64,000 nt of DNA from Vigna angularis (Eukaryota; Streptophyta; Magnoliopsida; Fabales; Fabaceae): assembly GCF_016808095.1 (NCBI RefSeq), contig NC_068976.1, positions 34,032,371-34,096,370 of the forward strand. The letters are read 5' to 3'. Below the pieces are notes generated by a model, which saw only the letters and a list, made by a program, of their open reading frames with translations, was not told the origin of the DNA and made no database searches. How positions within the stretch are numbered: the first letter of the stretch is position 1; every line of letters starts with the position of its first letter. Of the stretch, positions 1 to 9,826 are shown one piece after another. Both the position numbers and the translations under genes were made by a program.

Positions 1-352
1 TCGATATCACATCTGTTCTTCGATTGTTTGGTGGCTAGTCAAATTTGGAACAAGTGTGACATTTAGTCTAAGATAAATTCACTTCACCATAATTGAGCTA
101 AGGATTTTCACAGTTTCATCTTATAGGGTTGAATAACAAACAAAATAATGTTTGAAGATATATATGGGTGGCATTTATAAGGAATATATGGAATCATAGG
201 AATAAATCTATCTTTAAGCACTATAAAATTGATGCGGAGAAAGTTTTTACTCTAACACAAGTAATGGTTTGAGCATATGTATCATAACTAAGTATCCAAA
301 AACAACGTTTTCATATTCTGATTGGTGTTTTAGTCAGTCTCATGCCTTCAAA
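1..352 (+). pseudogene. 3' end of a LINE (non-LTR) reverse transcriptase ORF, truncated
   Basis: Decayed tail of a plant L1-type retrotransposon polyprotein, C-terminal to the RT domain (zf-RVT-like region). Pieces readable in different frames are HLFFDCLVASQIW near base 10, WNHRNKSIFKHYKID near 188 and FSYSDWCFSQSH near 309. Plant LINEs have the same motif order at their C-terminus: an HLFF..C..A..IW block, a W..RN..IFK block and a final FSDW block. Frameshifts and stops lie between the blocks, so it cannot code. The 5' part lies outside the window. No poly(A) tail or target duplication could be placed downstream. Confidence 0.6.
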
Positions 353-1612
353 CAATGAACTTTTAAGTTGTTTTCTATTCTTATAGGGTAAACTATACTA
401 ACAATACGTTTTCTAAATCTCCATGGCTAGGCTAAAACTTGCTCATCTGTTTCTTAAAGGTTCTGCTTAATAAAGTGGACTCACACACTTACATTTTCAG
501 GTTCAAATTCAAATGGAGGTATTGTGGATTTGTTTGCAAATTGGTTGTAGCTTGTATAGTATGTTCAGGTGTGTAAAACAGGACAATTAGGTAGCAGCTT
601 CAAGATACAATTTTGAATGAAGTCTCTAATAGTTGATACTTTTGTGTTAGAAAACAAGTATGAATGAAATCACTGCCAGTATTGAATCAAAAGTGGATTG
701 AGATTTTGGATGTTCAACTTGTTTTTTCATGTTATTTCTTTGGCAGTGTTTGGAATTGTTTTGTGTGTATGAACACATAATGTTTTTAATTTTAAGGTTT
801 CCATAAAGTGTTAATGTTATTATTATTTTTTTATATATATTATGTATATGGGATGAGTTACCCGATTACCTCATTCACTTACATTTTTTTTTCATCACTT
901 AACTTTAATTTTCACCAATAATATTCTGTGTAAAACGCACAACATGATCCATTGGCTCATACAAAGATATATACAGATGCACATATCAAGTGTTAGACTA
1001 AACCAACTTGTGGCTCATCATGCCTCCACGTGCTGGAAATTCTGTTTTGTAATTTGATGATATTTTGGAAATTTTTTACTACCTAATGGCATTAATATTT
1101 TGAACGATATCTTTGGAAAAAATATATTTTGGAAAGATGATATGAAGAAAAACTAACTGGCTTAGTGGTCCTTCGATCCTTAAAGAACATTCTTTATTAG
1201 GAAAAAAACAAAAAAGGGATCTGCAAGTGTATCTGAGATTCACATGAATTCAACACTCTTGTAGGTCATAGCAAGATCAATATGATAGTTGAAACTTCAG
1301 TTCTACCGAATGCTCATCGATAACTTCAAATTGTTCCATAAACGCGTCCACGTGTTTCAGTGTGTGTGAGTTGTGATCTCTCATGGCTTCAGCTTCATGC
1401 ATATTCAACTTCTTGCAGACCACTCTTATCTAACTTTTCTCATTTCTTTACTACAACAAATTGAAACACTTTTGCGTGTTTATTTTTAATATCTTCAAAT
1501 AACTGTTTTCATTACCAATTTTCTTGAAAATTAGCCATTATGTCTAACATATTTTAAAAAAAAATTTAATTCTAATTCAGCTAAATCAATTTATAAAATT
1601 AAATTTACATTC

Positions 1613-1616
<4 letters not shown>
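353..1616. other. AT-rich sequence without a recognisable gene
   Basis: No supported gene. On the minus strand about 1281-1423 is an open stretch of roughly 48 codons with balanced amino-acid use (containing MRDHNSHTLKHVDAFMEQFE). It has no clear start or splice sites and I do not recognise it. It may be an old exon or TE relic. Confidence 0.3.

Positions 1617-1667
<51 letters not shown>
1617..1667. repeat. (TA)n microsatellite
   Basis: About 51 bases of uninterrupted TA dinucleotide. Confidence 0.95.
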
Positions 1668-1669
<2 letters not shown>

Positions 1670-2135
1670 CCTATTTCGTTCAAAATATATTATTATTTGT
1701 TAGGTTCAAAATGATCTAATCAACACGAGATTTAAAATGTGAGATTTAAATAAAATATTAAGAAATTATAGGAAAAGATTATATTTATAATAATATAAAC
1801 AAAATTCGTATTATGAGAATCTAAATTTAGTTATTATATATATTTGTTGTTATATTTTGAGTTTATTATCTTATTTGTTATTATACTTTTAAGTTTATCT
1901 TATTTGTTGTTAACTTTTATATATATATATATTAACAAGCTCACAAAAATCTATAAATACATTATATCATAGAAATATATTATCTAATACTCATTTTTTA
2001 CTTTCATACCTACAAAATATTTCTTATTAATTTTAGTATTGGAGTCCTCGCAATGAACTCTTCCTTTTTTATAATCAAAAGCTTGGATACATGTTAGCAG
2101 CAGACTACTCTCACTTCGAAACAATTTGACCAATT

Positions 2136-2138
<3 letters not shown>

Positions 2139-2182
<44 letters not shown>
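2139..2182. repeat. (AT)n microsatellite
   Basis: About 44 bases of AT dinucleotide. The alternating Ile/Tyr open frame over it on the minus strand is an artefact. Confidence 0.95.
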
Positions 2183-2185
<3 letters not shown>

Positions 2186-2542
2186 GACTCTAACATAAAT
2201 GAATTTTTGAATCTTCTTAAACAAGTAATTATTTTTCAGACCACATTTACTTTCATTTAAATATTCTCATTTAGTGAAGTAATGGACTTCATTCTCTTAA
2301 TGCATTTGCATTATATAAATATAATTAACTATTTAATACAGAAACATCTAATTTGAGTGATATGTACATGCACATTAATGGGAAAAGGCTTTCCTTACAA
2401 ATATACAATACCAATTTTTTTTTTCTATAAACAAATTATAAGTGATATGCTGTTATTGATTTAAACTTTAGAAATATTGCAAGTGTACACGCTACTTTTC
2501 TTTTTCTATGAACTTCTTCATTGGAATAATAAAAATAAATAA

Positions 2543-2769
2543 ATATATTAGGTTCCCACTTAAATTGGACTATACCCAACGATTATATTTTGTCGTTAAA
2601 CAAGAAAAAGGATATTCTTTTGAGCTAGCCTTGATCAAACTAAAATATTAAAGTCAAATTTGCGTGGGCTATTGAACAAAAATAAACTGAGAAAAAATCG
2701 GTCAAGATTTTGGAAAAATTAGGAATCTAATATTCTAAATAATGTAAACAGAAACATGTTAATAATTAT
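2543..2769. repeat. Diverged direct repeat, copy 1 (partner at 18200-18439)
   Basis: About 230 bases share ordered blocks with 18200-18439 in the same orientation: TTCCCACTTAAATTGG, GAGCTARCCTTGATCAA, AAGTCAAATTTGCGT, GTGAGAAAAATC-like and AGAAACATGTTA. The spacing is conserved apart from small indels. It is not part of any element delimited here. Confidence 0.7.
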
Positions 2770-3305
2770 AATTATATACATATTGTAAGAATATTACAAT
2801 TATTATTCACACAAATATGTGCGTGTTTACAACTATCAATGTGTTAGTATATCCTATTTAGTGACAAGGTATCCATAGGTAATCCGGGTTAGCTTGCCAG
2901 TCCATATTATTAAAATACACTTCTTAATTAACATAGTGATATAATTTTTATATAAAATAATTATATTCCTAACACGTTATATCACTTTGATTACTGATTT
3001 CATTGTGTGTAAACTTTAAATTAATATATTAGATATGGTAAGGAATGAATTTTAGAGATATATACAATTTAATTGATAGAGTTAAAAAGTTTATTAATAA
3101 CATTCATTAGTTTGATTTTTTATTTTAAAGAATTTTATTTTTTTAGAAAAATTGTCTACAATATTTCTAAAAGTTTATTACCCAATCTCCATTTCCACCT
3201 GTCTAGTTAAGCAGTATCTATTAAACAATCTAATGTCTTTAATACTTTTACATATATTCTTTCACTTTATTTATGCTATCTTACCCATCATTTTCCAATA
3301 TTTAA

Positions 3306-3405
3306 CATCCCATAATCTCACACTTGATAATTCATAATTGATATATTGTATCATTACATTTAAGATAACATCTCATAATCTCACACTTGATAATTCATAG
3401 TTAAT
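3306..3405. repeat. Local tandem duplication, about 62 bp
   Basis: The block CATAATCTCACACTTGATAA followed by TTCATA occurs at about 3309 and again at about 3371, so a roughly 62-base unit is present twice with few changes. Confidence 0.7.
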
Positions 3406-3439
3406 ATGTATATATGTTTTAAACTCAGATTTCAACTAC

Positions 3440-4920
3440 AAACTCATAAATATAACTCGAATTCTTCTAATTTATTTTTCTATCTCTTTCTTCATTGGCA
3501 CTGAATCAGACGACATTCCTTCATCTGCTCCCGTATAACGAATGATACGATCATCGCACAAACACAAACACAAACAAGTAGGGTGAGCTAACATGCAACA
3601 AATCATTTATAAAACATGCATAATTACTTTGATACACTCAACAAACATCATATAATAATTATGTCAGACATCCTCATACCATCATACAACAATCGCACCA
3701 TAGATACTCATCCCATCATACCACAATTCCTAATAGACATTCATCCCACAATACCCAATAAACACTCATCCCACAATACTCAATAGACACCCATTCCACA
3801 ATACCCAATAGACACTCATTCCACAATACCCAATAGACACTCATTCCACAATACCTAATAGACACTCATTCGAATGATACGTTGATGAACGGTCACGGGA
3901 GGTTATGCACTTGTGATGACTTCTACTTCTTCTTACAAATACACTTTCAAAATACTCCATACCATCCACAAGGTTAGTCCTCAACACTATGTCCAAAATC
4001 GGCACATAAACCAGGACCTCCTACCCCTCTCACCACATAATTCATCCTTCTCTACTTGAGACTAGATGATTATTAGAGTATCAGGATAACCTCAGACAAC
4101 AGGACCCTCAACATCAACATATACACTAATACCATATCATTACAGAATCTCTCCACGAGACTCATATCATGCTCATATTCCTCAACTCATATTATACCAT
4201 TACAAAATCTCCCTATAATACTCATATCATGTTCAGATGCATAAATTCAAATCCAATATAATAAAATACAATCATCACAGAAATCATACAAAATGAATAT
4301 ATCACAAAATAAATTAACAATAATAAAATATCACTATAAATGGTCACCGGAGAAGAATCAAATGTTTGACGAATCAAACTCACCATAAATTCCAATACAT
4401 ATGACTAGTCACAACTTACTGGATTTGACCAGGGCTGTCTATGATCAGGGATGTACCAACTCCGATTTTTAAGATTCCTCTATCCTACCATCACAAATAT
4501 AACCTTAATATAAATGTTCTGGGGAACTAAGAAGTTGAATCTGGCATGGTTAGACATCTTCTTATCCTTCCAAAAAGATGAATCCATCACATATTTTATA
4601 TCAATTGAGTATATTGCATAATAGTTTAACAGTACTTAATCTGTTCAATAGGATTTAAGTTAAAAACCTATCGAGTAGACTTCTAGGAAAGAGAGGTGTG
4701 TCACCATGGACAACTTAAGTACCAAGTCTTTCCTTAGCCAAAGTGTTCCTCAACTAGTTTTTAACAAATTTCTTATTTACAGATTCAAAACAACAACATA
4801 TAATATTAACACAGAAATTCAATACAACAAACACCTATGTTTTTCATTAACAATATTCACAAAGAATTTCAAGACATGAATAGTAATAAAACAATACTAA
4901 ATCATAATATAAAAGCTTAG
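3440..4920 (-). mobile_element. Degenerate LTR-like block, probably Ty3/gypsy
   Basis: Non-coding. Read on the minus strand, the segment near 3500-3580 (GATCGTATCATTCGTTATAC then GGGAGCAGATG) resembles the 3' part of the solo LTR at 23091-25583 (GATGATCGTACTTGTACGGG then AGTAGATGG). I recognise the segment near 4690-4750 (AAGTCTTTCCTTAGCCAAAG) as a phrase typical of legume gypsy LTRs. No termini or target duplication could be set, so the limits are approximate. Confidence 0.4.
3703..3871. repeat. 25-bp tandem repeat array
   Basis: About six to seven imperfect copies of a 25-base unit (CACTCATTCCACAATACCCA then ATAGA). The last three copies are almost identical. It lies inside the degenerate LTR-like block. 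Confidence 0.85.
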
Positions 4921-5308
4921 AAATGTTAGCTCCCCCCTACCTCTATTCTAGATTCTTGTCCACTTTCCCATTCCCTTTATTTATTTATTATTTATTTTAT
5001 TTTATTTTATTAATTCATTTATTTATTTTACAAAAAAGTATTTTTTTTAGAGAAATGTATTTCACTAGGTTTGAACCTATGTCCCAAGTGTTACAAGATG
5101 TTTACCATCTAAGCTTCTATAAATTTTTGTTTAACTTATCACGTTTTATTTATATAAGCTTATTAATTATATTTTTCATTCACAAAGAAATTTATTACTA
5201 CATGGTCTTACATTTTACATACTCTTTCTCTTTATTTATGCTATCTTCTTACCCATTATTTTCCAATTATGTATCTTTTGTAGCTTTTCTAACAGCATTA
5301 TTTACATG

Positions 5309-6676
5309 CACTAGTAAAAAAAGCGGATTTTGACGCCCCATATACGCTTCGGTTATTGAGAAACCGAAGCGTACAAGGTTATATACCTCGGTCTCCATCC
5401 AACCCGAAGTCGAAAAGCCATATTGCTTTGGTTAACACAAAACCGGTGCGTATAACGTAATTACTGCCTCGGTTTGCTACGAAACCGGTGCCTAAACCCC
5501 TTCCTATTCCTTCCTATTGACTCGGTTAAAGATAAAACCGAGGCCTATTACCCGGTCAAATCAGCACCTGCCCCGCTTTTTCACTTTTTCTTCTTCTTTC
5601 CTCTAACAATCATCTCACTCTCATCTCACCTCTCGTTCTTTCCTCTCGTCTCACTCTCGTTCTTCCTCGTCTCACTCTCGTCTCACTCTCATCTCACTCT
5701 CATCTCCCCTCTCGTTCTTTCCTCATCCCACTCTCATCCGGCAGAAACAGAGAGGGCGCGATCTCTCTTCTCCTCTCCCACTTGACAGCCACGGTGCGAG
5801 GACGAGACGCGATGGTGGCGGGCGTCGAAAGCGGAGGAGAGGCGCAATGGTGGCCGTCGTCGAAAGCGAAGGGGGTGCGATGGTGGCCGGCTTCAAAATC
5901 GGAGGGGAGTCGCGATGGTGGCCGGCGTCGAAAGCAGAGGGGAGGCGCGATCTAAGGCGTTTGGTGGGAGGTTCATCGATCTACGAATCGCGGTGGTTTC
6001 TGTGGAGGCGAGGTGGCGGCTAGGTCACACCGCGAACGCAACGGCGACGAGGACGCGCGATCTGTGGCGGTGGACGAAAGCAGATCTGCGCGCATGGAGG
6101 GGCGGAGGGCAGATCTGTGGCGGTGGACAGAGGATTCGCGGAAGGAGGCCACAACGAAGGTCACCTTCAGAGTTTCTTCGTCTCTGCTTCTGAGTTTCTT
6201 CATCCATCTTCATATCTCTGAATCTGAGTTTCTGAATCTGATTTTTTTCTCATTGTAATTTGTAATTTGTGGGTTGTAATTTGGACATTGGTGAGTTCAT
6301 AATCTTTGCTACATCTGTAGACAGATTGTTGACGATTATTGGTTGTTGTAATACTGGGATTTGTTTCATTTCTGATATGATTTTCTTGTTCTTGGTTGTG
6401 TTAAAATCTGGTTGTTCTTGATTGTGTTAGATTCTGGAGCTGAATGAGAAATTGAGTTTGGTTGGCATATACGAGGAAAGTCTGAAAAAAAAAAAACACA
6501 CACACGCTATTGCCTCGGTTCTTAGATAATCGAGGCATATTTCTGTTTCTATTTATCTCGGTCAATAACCGGAGCATAAAACTTCATCTTTTTACTTCGT
6601 CTCCGAATGCCTCGGTTGTAGAACCGAGGCCTATAAACATTTACAACCGGTGCCTTTACTCTTTATTGTACTAGTG
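5309..6676. mobile_element. Non-autonomous CACTA transposon 1
   Basis: Starts CACTAGTAAAAAAAGCGG and ends ...GTACTAGTG, the inverted CACTAG terminus. The flanking 3-bp target duplication is ATG (5306-5308 and 6677-6679), the size expected for CACTA elements. Both ends hold the subterminal short palindromes typical of the superfamily, here variants of CCTCGGTT...AACCGAGGC (about 5340-5570 and 6510-6660). There is no transposase frame. The 1368-bp body has a pyrimidine-rich segment and a GC-rich core (5760-6170) related to that of the element at 21145-22818. The GC-rich open frames on both strands look like by-products of base composition. Confidence 0.9.
5808..5950. repeat. About 35-bp GC-rich tandem repeat in CACTA 1
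   Basis: Four imperfect units beginning GATGGTGGC near 5810, 5846, 5880 and 5914, each followed by a GTCGAAAGCGGAGG-like segment. One or two related units occur in CACTA 3 near 21570-21610, linking the two elements to one family. Confidence 0.75.
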
Positions 6677-8118
6677 ATGGTCTATTTTTCTAACCTACCA
6701 ATTTAGTCCATTTCGCATAGTCTAGTGATGATCTACATGAATTAAAGATAAAAAAAAAGTTCATATGACCAAAAATATCTACAAATGCTTTGTATTGAAC
6801 CTTCTTTAACTTATTATTTATTTTATTCTTAATAATATTTAAAAATTCTTTAACTACATAACTTAATCATATCCACTGTTCATGCATTCATGAATCAAAT
6901 TATGCAATATTGTATTAATATCTAATTTCTTATTTATTTAATTTAATAAAATTGTGTCTATTTTTATTCAATTTAGATATAAAAAATGTTTATGCTATAT
7001 TAACACAATTTATAAAAGCAATAATTTATTTGATATTTTAAGGATGATTTTTTTTTGAGAAAAAACGTTTTTTTTTTTAAAACTGAAACACACTTATTAT
7101 ATTATAGATATCAAAATTAAAAATAGGTTAAAAGTTTATTTATACATAATATCTTTTAAATAGTTTATCATAAAAGAAAATGTGCTTTTACAATTGTATC
7201 CAAATATAAGTAATTTATGAACTTATAAAAAATACTTATTTTGATTTATTTTTCTTTCAGAAAACCTTATTCTTAAGCTTAAAAAAAATCAACATATATT
7301 ATATTTTCAATTTTTCAAAATAATAAAATTATGATCTAAAATATGATTACAATTAAAAAATTATTTTGGATATTTTTTGTACAACTAGTATTTATATATT
7401 CTTTAGAAATAATAAGTTTTCATTATTAATATAAATTAACTTATGTTTTTGAAAATTTGTACAAAATAATCATTATACTACTTTATATCAAAACTATCCA
7501 AAAAAATTCGATAATAAAAAACTATCCAAAAAATTCTTCAATTATACTTTTTTTTTTGGTATTCAACATTGTTTGGAGTGAAGAATAAGAAAAAAAATCA
7601 ATAAACTATCATGTGAAACATTGAAATAGAAACTGTTGGGGATAAGCAAAATAAATGAAATAAATAACTGAAAATGCATTAAAACTGAACTAATTTAGTT
7701 TTTGGGAGCTAGCCCTACCCTTTCACAACCCACATTACATGGGGTTTTGGAGCTGAGGCTTTAAAAAAGTCTCTATTAAGTTGACTAGAAAAATTGGGTT
7801 CAGTTTTAAAGGGGATCACGGTTAGTCCATGGGTCAGGGATTCAAATAATAACTTATCTTTCTATGTTTAATTTTAGTGTTTGAACCTTCTTTTTTGAAT
7901 GTTTTTGTTAGAGGATTGAACAGTCCAAGTGTTTCAATTAATATATTCTTTATTGTTGATTAAAGAAAGAAAAAAAACTTGCAAATTGTGTTCACAACAT
8001 CTGCAAAAGACTTTTTTGGAGCAGTCTACACATTCCTCTTAGGCAAATAATCTCCCACCGCAATACCTTATTCCCAACATTATCTAAACAAATCCAGGGG
8101 ATTACAAACCCCACCAAA
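6677..8118. other. AT-rich intergenic sequence
   Basis: No gene, RNA gene or bounded element seen. Long A and T tracts are frequent. Confidence 0.6.
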
Positions 8119-8492
8119 CACTAGTACAGTCAAGGGAAATGACAGCGGTTATTTTCGCTCATAGACAACGGTTCTAGAACCGAGAAATATACAGGCGAGG
8201 TAAAAAGTCTATCATTTTTACCTCGGTTGTGGACCGAGGCAAAAAAGATAGGATTTTGTCTCGGTTCAAAAGTAACCGAGGCAGTAGGATTTTGCCCTTT
8301 TTTTTTAAATGACTTTTTGCCTCGGTTCTCTTTTGAACTGAGGCAGTATGTTGGAAAATTCAACAAAAACAAAATCTAGCCAATTTCTTAACATTATTTG
8401 CAGCAGAATTATTAAAACATAAAAAATCTTGTAAAATTAGTAATTTCTTAACATTATTTGCACCTATATACTTATTTCGTCATAACATCAAA

Positions 8493-8494
8493 TA

Positions 8495-8563
<69 letters not shown>
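8493..8563. repeat. (AT)n microsatellite
   Basis: About 70 bases of AT dinucleotide with one TTA interruption, inside CACTA 2. Confidence 0.95.
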
Positions 8564-8565
<2 letters not shown>

Positions 8566-9272
8566 AATTTCTAAGAATTCATATAAGCAACTATAAAATG
8601 TATCACAATCAACAAAAAACTGTAATCACTTCATGCAAATTAAATCTTAAAAAGAAAAAATTAATGAAAATAAAATCATAAAAAAAGAAATTACATCATA
8701 AACTTATCTCAATAGTTTTAGATTTCAATAAATTTTAACCAATAAGAAAACTTATTAAAAGCAACGTGTTAGTAATTCTCTCCACAATAGTATGGCATCA
8801 TCCACCGAATACACAGGAAATTCATTTCAGAGAAGATATTGATCATCATCATCATATCTAGTACAACATTGTTGTTCCACTAGTATTGTTCCATTTCACA
8901 TTAAAACTATACAAACTATATACGTAAGCAAGCACCAAGAAAATCAGTGCTCTAGGTATACAAATCTGCCTCCAAAATAAAAGATTAGCACAATATCATT
9001 TCATTTTCCATGTACTGATATGGAAAGAGATGAAACACAACAGAGTGAAATAAATAGATGGAAGGAAAGAAAAAAGGGGTACTTCATGTAATGGAATGGA
9101 ATCAATTCCTTTATGTTCCATTTCGTACTGTTTTAGGTAATCCAAACAATGGAACCAATTATTATCATCCCATTTCATTTCACACTATTTTGCTCCTGTC
9201 TATCAATCCATACACACATAGTCTTAGAGCATTTTCACAACCCCTTTTCTTCTTAACAATGGAATCCAACAT

Positions 9273-9442
9273 TCTGGGGTAAAAAGAAGAACAAAAGTTA
9301 TCAATATATGAGCAAACTGCTAAGTATAAAGGAATGATCAAGTCCAAATTGGAGTTCAAAAGCAAGTTACTTACGGGTAATCCAACAGCTACACTAAGAA
9401 GGGTTATTTTATTCGTTCCAACACATAGGTTGACAGGGCCAT
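9273..9442 (-). pseudogene. Beta-galactosidase (GH35) gene fragment, exon part and following intron
   Basis: On the minus strand 9442-9375 encodes GPVNLCVGTNKITLLSVAVG followed by LP, a signature of plant GH35 beta-galactosidases, downstream of the catalytic domain. The exon ends at 9375 and is followed by a good donor (GTAAGTAAC). A roughly 100-bp intron ends in TACCCCAG at 9274, and the next exon starts with codons for N-V-G, as expected after VAVGLP in the family. Homology fades within a few codons. The upstream part of the same exon lies beyond the inserted retrotransposon, at 14777-14818. This is a captured fragment and not a functional gene. Confidence 0.85.
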
Positions 9443-9826
9443 TGATAGATACTAGAAATAAGGAAGCACACAATAGCTGAATAGTCACTTTATTATCAAA
9501 GAAAAACAGAGTGCATATCCCAGAAAGAGAATACAGATCTGTAACAGCACAAAAAAGGTATTTCTAGACAGTTAGAGAGTGTCTAGTCTCTCCCGATTCC
9601 CAGCCAATTCCAGCCCTCCTCTCTCCCCACTCTCTTTCCACTCCTTATACCCCAAACAACATAATCACTCATTTCCTACTGTGCCAGCTCAGCAGTTTGT
9701 TATATAGAAAGATTCTTCTCATTCTCTCTCTGACCATTTTGATCCCCTACTTTGCCCTTCCTTCTTTGTCTAACATACACCTTAGATATTTTGGGTTTGG
9801 GCCTAACTATTTCCGGGTTCCTATCA
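9443..9826 (-). repeat. 3' LTR of the chromovirus
   Basis: Minus-strand LTR, TG...CA. Candidate TATA box (TATAAG on the minus strand) at 9644-9649 and AATAAA polyadenylation signal at 9489-9494 bound a plausible R region. The pol frame ends inside it, at 9700. Reading beyond the LTR, minus-strand transcripts would run in sense through the beta-galactosidase fragment. Confidence 0.95.

Noticed and set aside
1984..2196. 70-codon frame with (IY)n repeat
   Set aside because: Translation of an AT microsatellite.
4923..5333. 136-codon hydrophobic open frame
   Set aside because: Phe/Leu/Ile/Tyr-rich product of a TTT/TTA-rich stretch. No homology pattern, and it ends at the CACTA terminus.
5915..6258. 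Overlapping GC-rich open frames on both strands
   Set aside because: Four frames are open at once in a GC-rich tandem-repeat core, as expected by chance when stop codons are rare.
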